This document shows, one piece after another, positions 1 to 8,185 of a stretch of 64,000 nt of DNA. Under the pieces are notes generated by a model. The model was given only the letters and a program-made list of their open reading frames with translations. It searched no databases and was not told the origin of the DNA. Position 1 is the first letter of the stretch. Every line of letters begins with the position of its first letter. The position numbers and the translations under genes are program-made. Source of the DNA: Ferruginibacter sp. (GTDB taxonomy: Bacteria > Bacteroidota > Bacteroidia > Chitinophagales > Chitinophagaceae); assembly GCA_016786725.1 (NCBI GenBank), contig JAEUVU010000007.1, positions 434,001 to 498,000 of the forward strand, written 5' to 3'.

Positions 1-1034
1 TGAGTGCAACATTCAATCCAACATGGACGATGATCTTTGAAATGGTCATTGCAGGTGTTGCTGTGATTGGTTTGTTTGCAGTGTTGGGCCTTGTGCTTGT
101 GTTGATGGAAAGAAGGGTGGCTGCATGGATGCAGATTCGCCTTGGGCCAAACCGTGTGGGTCCCTTCGGGCTTATGCAATCAATGGCCGATACGCTGAAA
201 CTGCTGGTAAAAGAAGGAATGACACCGGATGGAGCAGATAAATTTCTGTTTAACCTGGCGCCATTTATTGCGATGATCGTCGCTATGCTGCTGATGGCGC
301 CCATCGCTTTTGCAAAAGATTTTCAGTTGTGGGATCTGAACATTGGTGTACTGTATATTTCAGCAGTTTCTTCCATCATGGTCATTAGTATTTTAATGGC
401 GGGATGGGCAAGCAATAACAAGTATTCTTTGATGGGAGCCATGCGCAGCGGGGCACAGATCGTGAGTTATGAATTATCCGCAGGGTTATCCATATTAACT
501 GTTGTGATCCTCACAGGTAGTTTAAATGTAAACGATATCATCAACGCCCAGGCAAATGGCTGGTGGATCTTTAAAGGACATGTACCGGTGATCATTTCAT
601 TTATCATTTTCATAATTGCAGTAACAGCAGAAACAAACCGGGCTCCTTTTGATCTTGCCGAAGCAGAATCAGAGTTAACGGCAGGTTTTCATACAGAATA
701 TTCAGGAATGAAGTTCGCATTGTTCTTCCTGGCAGAATACATCAATGTATTTATTGTGTGTGCCATTGGCGCTACCTTATTCCTGGGAGGATGGATGCCT
801 TTCCACATTGGTAGCTGGGATGCATTTAATCATGTGATGGATTATATTCCGTCGAGTGTATGGTTCTTTGGTAAAACCTTCTTCCTGATATTTGTGATCA
901 TGTGGTTCAGGTGGACATTCCCACGTTTGCGTATTGACCAGTTGCTGAATCTGGAGTGGAAATATTTATTACCGATAAGCATGTTCAATTTATTATTGGT
1001 AACGGCGATAGCAATTTTGGGCTGGCATTTTTAA
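1..1034 (+). CDS. nuoH: NADH-quinone oxidoreductase subunit H (5' end cut by one base)
   Basis: Membrane subunit of respiratory complex I that forms the quinone-access channel with NuoB/D. An internal ATG exists at 30, but the frame stays open to the window edge and reads (M)SATFNPTWT before it. The first visible bases 'tg' fit an ATG whose A lies one base outside, giving about 344 aa. That start is my preferred one and is an inference. Family motifs are clear: the IRLGPNRVGP loop near the N-terminus and the acidic ETNRAPFDLAEAESEL loop, with about eight hydrophobic segments. It is the first visible gene of a nuoH-I-J-K-L-M-N run; nuoA-G would be expected upstream. A palindromic repeat separates it from nuoI. 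Confidence 0.96.
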   Translation, partial: SATFNPTWTMIFEMVIAGVAVIGLFAVLGLVLVLMERRVAAWMQIRLGPNRVGPFGLMQSMADTLKLLVKEGMTPDGADKFLFNLAPFIAMIVAMLLMAPIAFAKDFQLWDLNIGVLYISAVSSIMVISILMAGWASNNKYSLMGAMRSGAQIVSYELSAGLSILTVVILTGSLNVNDIINAQANGWWIFKGHVPVIISFIIFIIAVTAETNRAPFDLAEAESELTAGFHTEYSGMKFALFFLAEYINVFIVCAIGATLFLGGWMPFHIGSWDAFNHVMDYIPSSVWFFGKTFFLIFVIMWFRWTFPRLRIDQLLNLEWKYLLPISMFNLLLVTAIAILGWHF

Positions 1035-1037
1035 TAT

Positions 1038-1109
1038 GAGGTTGAGAAGGTTTAGAAAGTTTAGGAGTTTAGACTAAACCTTCTCAACCCTCTAAACTTC
1101 TTAAACTTA
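1038..1109. repeat. Word-reiterated inverted repeat between nuoH and nuoI
   Basis: The whole nuoH-nuoI gap is an inverted repeat. Bases 1038-1055 pair with 1074-1092 with a single bulge (about 18 bp). The loop and the right flank carry further copies of the same short word, GTTTAG or its complement CTAAAC. It could act as an intra-operon hairpin; no T-tract follows the stem, so it is not a standard terminator. It shares its word and design with the element at the end of nuoN. Confidence 0.75.
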
Positions 1110-1113
1110 GTTG

Positions 1114-1590
1114 ATGTTTATAGTAAAATACATAAAAGATGTTTTCAGTGGATTAAAATCACTGCTTGTCGGCATGCGACGCACCGGTTATTATTTTACG
1201 CATCACAAAGAAATTATTACCGAGCAATATCCTGATAACCGGGATACGCTGGTGCTGGCCGAAAGGTTTAAAGGCGAAGTGGTAATGCCGCATGACGAGA
1301 ATAACGAACATCGTTGCACCGGATGTACGGCATGTGAACTGGCTTGCCCCAATGCAACATTAAAAGTGGTTACCAAATTTGATATAACACCTGAAGGCAA
1401 AAAGAAAAAAGCAATTGATAAACTGGTTTATCACCTGGAGCTTTGTACCATGTGCAACCTTTGTATCGTTGCCTGTCCATCAGATGCAATCGTAATGGCG
1501 CAAACATTTGAACACAGCGTTTTCAACAGGGCCGACCTGACTAAAATTTTAAATAAACCCGGTTCCAAAATAATGGACGGGGTAGAATGA
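1114..1590 (+). CDS. nuoI: NADH-quinone oxidoreductase subunit I (two 4Fe-4S clusters)
   Basis: Peripheral-arm subunit of complex I that carries clusters N6a/N6b and passes electrons towards NuoB. Two ferredoxin motifs are visible in the middle of the 158-aa protein: CTGCTACELACP and CTMCNLCIVACP, both of the CxxCxxCxxxCP type. The frame could start at TTG 1111, but the adjacent ATG at 1114 is preferred. A membrane-surface amphipathic N-terminus (IVKYIKDVFSGLKSLLVGM) is usual for the family. The gene lies between palindromic spacer DNA upstream and a 92-bp AT-rich spacer downstream. Confidence 0.97.
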   Translation: MFIVKYIKDVFSGLKSLLVGMRRTGYYFTHHKEIITEQYPDNRDTLVLAERFKGEVVMPHDENNEHRCTGCTACELACPNATLKVVTKFDITPEGKKKKAIDKLVYHLELCTMCNLCIVACPSDAIVMAQTFEHSVFNRADLTKILNKPGSKIMDGVE

Positions 1591-1682
1591 TGAATTAGGA
1601 ATTAAAAAGCAGGAATTAATAATTGAAGTCGTTTAATAACATAATAGTTTTAGAATTTTGACTTTTATTTTTTGACTTATTC

Positions 1683-2201
1683 ATGAGCGGAGCAAACATC
1701 ATATTTTATTTGCTGGCTGCAATTACCCTGGTAAGTGCAGTGCTGGCGGTTACCACCAGGATGATATTCCGTGCAGCGATCTATTTATTATTTTGCCTGA
1801 TCGGTATCGCCGGCATCTACTTCTGGTTGCAATACGAGTTTATTGCTGCAGTACAGATCGTAGTATATGTGGGTGGAATTGTAGTGCTCATCATTTTTTC
1901 AATCTTCCTTACACAACAGGCGGGTGAAGAATTGCCTAAACAAAAAATGGGCAGACAGCTTTTTTCAGCATTGGCTGCTTTTTGCGGAATGGCGCTGGTG
2001 ATGCTGCAACTGGTGCAACACAAGTTTACCACAACCGCTAATAAAGCAGTAGAACCAACTGTTTCCAATATCGGCAATCAAATGCTGGGTGTTGAGGAGG
2101 GCGGTTATTCATTGCCATTTGAAGTAGTGAGTATTTTATTACTGGCAGCCTTGATAGGCTGTATTGTGATCGCATTAAAAAGTAAACCAGAAGCCAAATG
2201 A
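1683..2201 (+). CDS. nuoJ: NADH-quinone oxidoreductase subunit J
   Basis: Hydrophobic complex I membrane subunit of 172 aa with about five transmembrane segments. The family-typical RAAIYLLFCLIGIAGIYF stretch and the VQIVVYVGGIVVLIIF helix, which carries the pi-bulge region in known structures, are both present. Its stop overlaps the nuoK start (ATGA at 2198-2201), so translational coupling is likely. Upstream, 1591-1682 is an AT-rich spacer with loosely repeated 'ggaatta' words on the left and their partial complement on the right. That spacer is a weaker version of the palindromic fillers elsewhere in the operon. Confidence 0.96.
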   Translation: MSGANIIFYLLAAITLVSAVLAVTTRMIFRAAIYLLFCLIGIAGIYFWLQYEFIAAVQIVVYVGGIVVLIIFSIFLTQQAGEELPKQKMGRQLFSALAAFCGMALVMLQLVQHKFTTTANKAVEPTVSNIGNQMLGVEEGGYSLPFEVVSILLLAALIGCIVIALKSKPEAK

Positions 2202-2512
2202 TGCAGCCCGGACTATATCATCTTTTATTCATCAGCACAGCACTGTTCTTTATTGGTGTGTATGGTTTCTTTACCAGGCGCAACCTGGTTACCATGCTGA
2301 TGAGTGTTGAGTTGATACTGAACAGTGTGAACCTGAATTTTATCGCTTTCAATAAATATTTGTGGTACGATAAAATGGATGGTTTGTTTTTTACCATATT
2401 TATTATTGCCATTGCTGCTGCAGAAGCGGCTGTTGCCATAGCGATCATTATAAATCTTTATAGAAGCCATCAGTCAATTGATGTAGAGAACACGGAAGAC
2501 TTAAGATATTAA
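2198..2512 (+). CDS. nuoK: NADH-quinone oxidoreductase subunit K
   Basis: Small complex I membrane subunit related to MrpC, 104 aa with three transmembrane helices. The glutamates that line the proton path are visible: one in helix 2 (MSVELILNSVNLNF) and one in helix 3 (AAAEAAVAIAII). Two ATG codons in tandem (2198 and 2201) are possible starts. The first overlaps the nuoJ stop by four bases. A 150-bp inverted-repeat element begins two bases after the stop codon. Confidence 0.96.
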   Translation: MMQPGLYHLLFISTALFFIGVYGFFTRRNLVTMLMSVELILNSVNLNFIAFNKYLWYDKMDGLFFTIFIIAIAAAEAAVAIAIIINLYRSHQSIDVENTEDLRY

Positions 2513-2514
2513 CA

Positions 2515-2666
2515 GCCTCACCCCAACCCCTCTCCAAAGGAGAGGGAACTGGCAGAAAGGAGCGAAGATGAATATAGAAAAAATGTTGAAATGCTTAATT
2601 ACAAATATTAATTAAAAAACAAAAGCCCGGCCTCCCTCTCTTTTGGAGAGGGAACGAGGGTGAGGC
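2515..2666. repeat. MITE-like element with terminal inverted repeats between nuoK and nuoL
   Basis: The ends GCCTCACCC (2515-2523) and GGGTGAGGC (2658-2666) are perfect 9-bp inverted repeats. Each end also contains its own hairpin (CCTCTCC-aa-GGAGAGG on the left, CCCTCTC-ttttg-GAGAGGG on the right). The core of about 80 bp is AT-rich and non-coding. A close relative of the left end, in reverse orientation, is embedded in nuoL at 4070-4100 (28 of 31 bases identical). No target duplication was evident. The pattern suggests a paired REP or MITE-type mobile unit; the copy number in the genome is unknown from this window. Confidence 0.8.
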
Positions 2667-2668
2667 CA

Positions 2669-4624
2669 ATGCCAAACGCAACCTACATAGCACTTATTCC
2701 TTTACTGCCTCTGGCAGGGTTCTTAATGCTTGGAATATTCGGAAGAAAATATTTTAAAAATACTTCTGGGGTTATTGGTGCTGCATTATTGCTGATATCA
2801 ACTGTACTGGCACTATATACTGCTTACGGTTATTTCTTTGAGTACGGCAAAGTAGATGGTGTTTATCAGAAACTGGTTCCACTTAAATATACCTGGTTAC
2901 AATTCTCCGAAAATGTTTCTATAGACATGGGCATTATCATTGATCCTGTTTCTGTGATGATGCTGGTGGTGGTAACTTTTGTTTCGCTGATGGTGCATAT
3001 TTACAGCCTGGGATATATGAAAGGCGATGAACGTTTCCCAACCTATTATGCTTTCCTTGGCTTGTTTACTTTTTCGATGCTGGGCCTGGTTGTATCTTCC
3101 AATATTTTTCAGATATACATTTTCTGGGAACTGGTAGGCGTTTCTTCCTTCTTATTGATAGGATACTATTATGATAAACCAAGCGCTGTTGCGGCATGCA
3201 AAAAAGCATTTATTGTAACACGCTTTGCCGATGTTGGATTTTTGATCGGTATTTTAATTCTTGCTTTCCATTCAGGTACCCTTGATTTTAATACATTGAT
3301 CACAACATTAACTTCGCCTGAAACGGAAGGGTATAAAAGTGCGGCTGCTGCATCTTTCATGGGTGTGTCTGCACTCACCTGGGGTTTGGCACTGGTATTT
3401 GTTGGCGGTGCCGGTAAAAGTGCGATGTTCCCCTTACATATCTGGCTGCCTGATGCCATGGAAGGCCCCACACCGGTTTCCGCATTGATACATGCTGCAA
3501 CAATGGTGGTCGCTGGTGTATTTTTAGTGGCAAGATTATTTCCTGTCTTCGCCATTTCCTCTCCCAATGCATTAACAATGGTTGGTTATGTGGGAGCGAT
3601 CTCTGCATTGATAGCAGCAATTATTGCCTGCACACAAACAGATATTAAAAGAGTGCTGGCCTATTCCACCATGAGCCAGATCGGCTATATGATGTTTGCC
3701 CTGGGCGTTTCAAAGTATGGTGGTGAAGAAGGATTGGGATACACTGCATCTATGTTCCATCTGTTTACACATGCCATGTTCAAAGCATTATTGTTCTTAG
3801 GCGCAGGCGCTGTGATACATTATATACACAGCAATGAAATGAAAGACATGGGCGGACTGAGAAAATATCTGCCAGTCACTCACATTACTTTCTTAATTGC
3901 ATGCCTGGCTATTGCCGGTGTGCCACCCTTTGCAGGCTTCTTCAGCAAAGAAGAGATATTGCTGGCTGCTTATGAACACAATACAGCCATTTACTGGATC
4001 GCATTGATAACTTCGGGTCTTACTGCCTTTTATATGTTCCGTTTGTATTTTAATATTTTCTGGAATGCTCCCTCTCCTTTGGAGAGGGCGGGGGGTGAGG
4101 TGCATGGAGAGCATCATGGCGAAGGCGGTTTTGTAATGATGATGCCATTGGTATTGCTGGCAGTTGGTGCAGCCGGTGCAGGCTTTATTCCATTTGGACA
4201 TTTTATCAGCTCAGATGGAAAACAATTGAATACTGAATTTCATTTGCAGTTTTCCATTGCACCTGTTGCACTGGGATTGGCAGGTATTTTTATCGCCATG
4301 TGGATGTATAAAAAGCAAAATAACAGGCCAGATAAAATTGCTGCTTCCTTAAGCAGCTTGTACAAAGCGGCTTATCATAAGTTCTATATTGATGAGATCT
4401 ATACTTTCATCACACAAAAAATAATTTTCAATCTGATAGGAAGACCGGCTGCATGGTTTGATAAGAATGTAGTAGATGGGATGATCAATGCAACCGGCAA
4501 TGGCACTAAAGATATTTCGGAATCTATAAAAGGGTTACAATCGGGCAAGGTACAATCCTATGCTATTTATTTTCTGGCAGGGGTTATAGGTTTGGCTTTA
4601 TTGTTTATCTACTGGTGGACATAG
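2669..4624 (+). CDS. nuoL: NADH-quinone oxidoreductase subunit L (antiporter-like, with repeat-derived segment)
   Basis: Distal proton-pumping subunit of complex I, 651 aa. It has the antiporter-family core (FPLHIWLPDAMEGPTPVSA, and conserved lysine/histidine residues in following helices) and a long C-terminal region with the lateral helix. The frame extends up to a GTG at 2660, but that codon lies in the terminal repeat of the upstream element. ATG 2669 (MPNATYIALIPLLPLAG) gives a normal NuoL N-terminus. Residues NAPSPLERAGGEV, in a hydrophilic loop, are encoded by a copy of the same repeat family (4070-4100). The frame stays open and the flanking helices look intact, so the protein is probably functional. 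Confidence 0.96.
   Translation: MPNATYIALIPLLPLAGFLMLGIFGRKYFKNTSGVIGAALLLISTVLALYTAYGYFFEYGKVDGVYQKLVPLKYTWLQFSENVSIDMGIIIDPVSVMMLVVVTFVSLMVHIYSLGYMKGDERFPTYYAFLGLFTFSMLGLVVSSNIFQIYIFWELVGVSSFLLIGYYYDKPSAVAACKKAFIVTRFADVGFLIGILILAFHSGTLDFNTLITTLTSPETEGYKSAAAASFMGVSALTWGLALVFVGGAGKSAMFPLHIWLPDAMEGPTPVSALIHAATMVVAGVFLVARLFPVFAISSPNALTMVGYVGAISALIAAIIACTQTDIKRVLAYSTMSQIGYMMFALGVSKYGGEEGLGYTASMFHLFTHAMFKALLFLGAGAVIHYIHSNEMKDMGGLRKYLPVTHITFLIACLAIAGVPPFAGFFSKEEILLAAYEHNTAIYWIALITSGLTAFYMFRLYFNIFWNAPSPLERAGGEVHGEHHGEGGFVMMMPLVLLAVGAAGAGFIPFGHFISSDGKQLNTEFHLQFSIAPVALGLAGIFIAMWMYKKQNNRPDKIAASLSSLYKAAYHKFYIDEIYTFITQKIIFNLIGRPAAWFDKNVVDGMINATGNGTKDISESIKGLQSGKVQSYAIYFLAGVIGLALLFIYWWT
4070..4100. repeat. 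REP-type palindrome embedded in the nuoL reading frame
   Basis: This 31-bp segment begins CCCTCTCCTTTGGAGAGGG and ends GGGGTGAGG. It matches the reverse complement of 2516-2546 at 28 of 31 positions. It is translated as roughly APSPLERAGGE, in a loop that follows the helix FYMFRLYFNIFW and precedes a histidine-rich stretch and the next helix. A non-coding repeat family therefore contributes protein sequence here. Confidence 0.85.
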
Positions 4625-4644
4625 TTAACAGATTAAGAGAAAAG

Positions 4645-6126
4645 ATGAATTTATCGTTATTGATATTGATACCATTACTCACTGCGGCAGCCGTGTTGCT
4701 CATGCGCAATGCTGCACAGGTAAGATGGGTATCGCTGCTGGGAGCTTCGGCTCAACTGGTGCTTGCATTTGTGTTGCTTTTTCTTTTTAACCAGCAAAGA
4801 GCTGCCGGCAACACGGCACAAATGTTATTTGAAACGCAGTACAATTGGTTCCCGTCATGGAATATCAGTTTTCATTTGGGTGTTGATGGTATTTCGGTAG
4901 CCATGATCTTGCTGACCGCTTTTGTTGTAATTGCCGGCGTACTCGTTTCCTGGAACGTTACCAAAATGACCAAAGAGTTTTACTTCCTGCTCATCTTATT
5001 AAGCATGGGAGCTTACGGTTTCTTTATTTCACTCGACCTGTTTATACTGTTCTTCTTCTTAGAAATTGCAGTGATACCAAAATATTTACTCATCGGTATT
5101 TGGGGCAGCGGCAAAAAAGAGTATGCGGCCAATAAACTGGCGCTGATGTTAATGGGGGGTTCTGCATTGGTGCTGGTGGGTTTACTGGGAATTTATTTTT
5201 CCGGTAAAGAACACAGTTTTGATCTGATGAAACTGGCAGCGCTAAACATTCCGCTGCAAATACAAATGATCTGCTTCCCTTTGTTGTTTGCAGGCTTTGG
5301 CGTGTTCACAGCATTGTTCCCATTGCATACGTGGGTGCCCGATGGTCACTCATCTGCGCCCACTGCAGGTTCTATGTTCCTTGCGGGGATATCCATGAAA
5401 CTGGGTGGCTATGGTTGTTTGCGTGTGGCAACCTTCCTCATGCCCGAAGGAGCAAAAGAATATGCAAACATTATTATCATACTTTCTGTCATAGCGATTT
5501 TATACGGCGCCTTTGCTACCATGATGCAGAAAGATCTGAAATACATCAACGCTTATTCATCTGTAAGTCATTGCGGTTTTGTGTTGCTGGGTATTGGTAT
5601 GCTCACCAAAACATCCATGACCGGTGCGGTAATGCAAATGGTTTCGCATGGTTTGATGACGGCCCTTTTCTTTGCGGTGATAGGCATGATATACGAACGT
5701 ACCCATACACGGCAGGTGAGTGAAATGGGAGGGCTGTTAAAGCGGATGCCTTTTATCGGTACCGTGTTGTTTATTGTCGGTCTGTGTTCGCTGGGCTTGC
5801 CGGGGTTGAGTGGTTTTGTTGCAGAAATGACCGTGTTCATGGGTTCCTGGCAGCATCCTGATACATTCAGAAGAATTGCAACCATACTTGCCTGTCTTTC
5901 CATCGTGGTAACGGCAGTATATATTTTAAGGGCCATTACAAAAACTGCGATGGGCCCGTTGAAAGAAGGATTTGAATTGTTGACTGATGCAACCTGGAAT
6001 GAAAAACTGGCGGCATTGATACTGATAGCAGGCATTATAGCGATCGGCATTGCGCCTTTCTGGCTGAACGATTTGATTGCTCCCGGCGCAGAAGTAATTA
6101 TGCAAAAATTGGCAATACCAAAATAG
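4645..6126 (+). CDS. nuoM: NADH-quinone oxidoreductase subunit M (antiporter-like)
   Basis: Proton-pumping membrane subunit of complex I, 493 aa from ATG 4645. The frame is open to a GTG at 4615 that overlaps the nuoL stop. MNLSLLILIPLLTAAAVLLM is the usual NuoM start, so 4645 is preferred. Visible features are about 14 hydrophobic helices, the conserved glutamate in FFLEIAVIPKYLLIGIWG, and the antiporter signature FPLHTWVPDGHSSAPTAGS. nuoN follows after eight bases, so the two are probably translated from one message. Confidence 0.97.
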   Translation: MNLSLLILIPLLTAAAVLLMRNAAQVRWVSLLGASAQLVLAFVLLFLFNQQRAAGNTAQMLFETQYNWFPSWNISFHLGVDGISVAMILLTAFVVIAGVLVSWNVTKMTKEFYFLLILLSMGAYGFFISLDLFILFFFLEIAVIPKYLLIGIWGSGKKEYAANKLALMLMGGSALVLVGLLGIYFSGKEHSFDLMKLAALNIPLQIQMICFPLLFAGFGVFTALFPLHTWVPDGHSSAPTAGSMFLAGISMKLGGYGCLRVATFLMPEGAKEYANIIIILSVIAILYGAFATMMQKDLKYINAYSSVSHCGFVLLGIGMLTKTSMTGAVMQMVSHGLMTALFFAVIGMIYERTHTRQVSEMGGLLKRMPFIGTVLFIVGLCSLGLPGLSGFVAEMTVFMGSWQHPDTFRRIATILACLSIVVTAVYILRAITKTAMGPLKEGFELLTDATWNEKLAALILIAGIIAIGIAPFWLNDLIAPGAEVIMQKLAIPK

Positions 6127-6134
6127 AGAATTGA

Positions 6135-7532
6135 ATGAATGAAATGCTGACATTGATGAAACCCGAACTGGTATTAACCGGTATCATTTTTCTCCTGCTG
6201 TTTATTAAACTGGGCAAGGGGATGAAGAATGAGACCCTGTTATTACTGATACAGGTTTTGTTATTGCTGAATTTTATTAGTGGCTTTTTCTTTAATGCAG
6301 AAGGCACATTGTTTGGCGGCATGTATCAAACAACTGGCCTAATGGTATTACAGAAAAATATTTTAAACCTGGGCGTTTACCTGATATCTTTATTGTTTGC
6401 AGACTGGTTTAAAAAATCAGAACACATGCCCGAGTTCTTCATGCTGATGCTTTCGGCGTTGCTGGGTATGTTCTTCCTGATCTCGAGCGGTAATTTGCTC
6501 ATGTTCTTCCTGGCGCTGGAACTGTCAACCATCCCGGTTGCAGCTATGGCCAATTTTGATTTGGAAAAAAGAAGATCTTCTGAAGCTGGTATGAAGATGA
6601 TCCTGTCTTCTGCATTCTCTTCCGGTATTTTGCTTTTTGGCACCTCCTTAATATACGGCGCAACCGGTACCATCAGCTTTGCAGAAATTCCGTTTCACCT
6701 GAATGGCAGCCCGCTGCAGATACTGGCATTGGTTTTTTTATTTTCAGCTTTTGCTTTTAAATTATCCATCGTGCCATTTCATTTATGGACGGCCGATGTA
6801 TATGAAGGTTCGCCCGTTGCTACCACCGCATTTTTATCGGTGATATCAAAAGGAGCAGTTGCATTTATTTTCATGGCAACGCTTTACAAAGTGTTTCAGC
6901 CGATGCAGGCAATCTGGTACAACCTCATCATGATACTGGCTGTTGCCACCATGGTTATTGGTAACCTGTTTGCATTGCGGCAACAGAATATAAAACGCTT
7001 TCTGGCTTTTTCATCCATTGCACAGGTTGGTTTTATACTGGTAGGTATCAGCAGCAACTCTACAGATGGAACAACATCGGTTGTTTATTTTATCCTCATC
7101 TATATTTTTTCGAACCTGGCAGCATTTGGTGTGGCAGCAGCCATTGCGGCCAAAGCCAACCGGGAGAATATTGATGATTACAAAGGATTGTATCAAAGCA
7201 ATCCGTTCCTGAGCTGGGTGCTGGCGCTGGCTTTATTCTCGCTGGCCGGCATTCCGCCAACAGCTGGGTTCTTCGGTAAACTATTCTTGCTTACAGCGGG
7301 GGCATCCAAAGGAAGTTACCTGTTCATCATCATTGCTGCGCTGAACATGATCATCTCGCTGTATTATTACCTGCGTGTGGTACGTTCGGTATTCATGGAT
7401 AAGAATGACCTGCCGATGGAGAAAATACAGATAGAACCATCCGCAAAATTGGCGTTGATCATCTGTAGCGCAGGTATTATTTTAGTTGGATTGTTGAGCT
7501 GGATATATGATTACATTCAGAATCTGGTTTAG
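6135..7532 (+). CDS. nuoN: NADH-quinone oxidoreductase subunit N (antiporter-like)
   Basis: Third antiporter-like pump subunit of complex I, 465 aa. Signature segments are FFLALELSTIPVAAMA (helix-5 glutamate), KLSIVPFHLWTADVYEGSP and SLAGIPPTAGFFGKLFL. The final codons CTG GTT TAG read into the first copy of the GTTTAG word that builds the following palindrome. The repeat therefore supplies the last residue and the stop codon. The native C-terminus may have been slightly different before the element arrived; that is inference. Confidence 0.97.
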   Translation: MNEMLTLMKPELVLTGIIFLLLFIKLGKGMKNETLLLLIQVLLLLNFISGFFFNAEGTLFGGMYQTTGLMVLQKNILNLGVYLISLLFADWFKKSEHMPEFFMLMLSALLGMFFLISSGNLLMFFLALELSTIPVAAMANFDLEKRRSSEAGMKMILSSAFSSGILLFGTSLIYGATGTISFAEIPFHLNGSPLQILALVFLFSAFAFKLSIVPFHLWTADVYEGSPVATTAFLSVISKGAVAFIFMATLYKVFQPMQAIWYNLIMILAVATMVIGNLFALRQQNIKRFLAFSSIAQVGFILVGISSNSTDGTTSVVYFILIYIFSNLAAFGVAAAIAAKANRENIDDYKGLYQSNPFLSWVLALALFSLAGIPPTAGFFGKLFLLTAGASKGSYLFIIIAALNMIISLYYYLRVVRSVFMDKNDLPMEKIQIEPSAKLALIICSAGIILVGLLSWIYDYIQNLV

Positions 7533-7604
7533 GAGTTTAGGGTTTAGAGGTTTAGTTGAACTGCATTCTCTGACCCTAAACTCCTAAACTACTAAACCCC
7601 TAAC
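7527..7604. repeat. GTTTAG/CTAAAC inverted repeat overlapping the nuoN stop
   Basis: Bases 7527-7542 (GTTTAGGAGTTTAGGG) are the perfect reverse complement of 7574-7589. Additional GTTTAG copies lie inside the left arm and CTAAAC copies beyond the right arm. The central 18-nt spacer is non-repetitive. The element runs from the nuoN stop codon to within eight bases of the next gene. It uses the same word as the nuoH-nuoI element, although the two are not copies of one another. Confidence 0.8.
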
Positions 7605-7611
7605 TTTTTTT

Positions 7612-8010
7612 ATGGCAATAAATAAGAATCACGAATTTGAAGAACTGGATGGCATTAAATGCGGTATCGTGGAAAAGAATGTGTCACCTGAAAGAGTTGC
7701 CTTCTTAAAAAAATTACTGGAGTTCAATAAATTCACCGTGGTGGTTGTTCCATCCCCGCCACCAAAAGTTGCTGCCGCTCCTGTAGCAAAAGTTGCAGAG
7801 GGGGAAGAGGCGCCTCCTCCTCCGCAACCAGAACCACCGGCTCCGGAAACCTTCACCGTTGGCGTAACAGATTATACATACAATACTATCAATGCTATTT
7901 ATGGTCGCCTGCTTAAAACCCCCGACGGACATGTGGTAACCATGGCTTACTGGCAGCAAAAGGAAGCTGTGAGCCAGGATGAGGTTCCTTATTATGAAGA
8001 TGTGAACTGA
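7612..8010 (+). CDS. Unknown proline-rich protein downstream of nuoN
   Basis: I do not recognise this 132-aa protein. It has no signal peptide or membrane segment. There are two apparently folded parts: residues 1-43, including EFEELDGIKCGIVEKNVSPE, and about 83-132, including TDYTYNTINAIYGRLLKTPD. They are joined by an Ala/Pro/Glu linker (PSPPPKVAAAPVAKVAEGEE, then PPPPQPEPPAPE). It follows nuoN on the same strand after a palindromic spacer and may be cotranscribed with complex I, but nothing in the sequence ties it to the enzyme. The N-terminal part could be an adaptor; this is speculation. The coding call rests on codon regularity and position. Confidence 0.75.
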   Translation: MAINKNHEFEELDGIKCGIVEKNVSPERVAFLKKLLEFNKFTVVVVPSPPPKVAAAPVAKVAEGEEAPPPPQPEPPAPETFTVGVTDYTYNTINAIYGRLLKTPDGHVVTMAYWQQKEAVSQDEVPYYEDVN

Positions 8011-8185
8011 GTTGAAAGCTGATTTTACTATTCCCGTTTATTCAGTTTTTCTACTGCATTTTCAATCATTTTTTTTTGCTTTTCCTGCCATCATTTTGAT
8101 GATAACAATCACTACTACAGGTGAGTCATGTTTTAAAAATTGACAGTAACAAGGCATAACTATGTGTCTGCAAAAAACACATTTT

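Noticed and set aside
2660-2668. GTG start for nuoL
   Set aside because: The codon belongs to the terminal inverted repeat of the upstream element; ATG 2669 gives the normal N-terminus.
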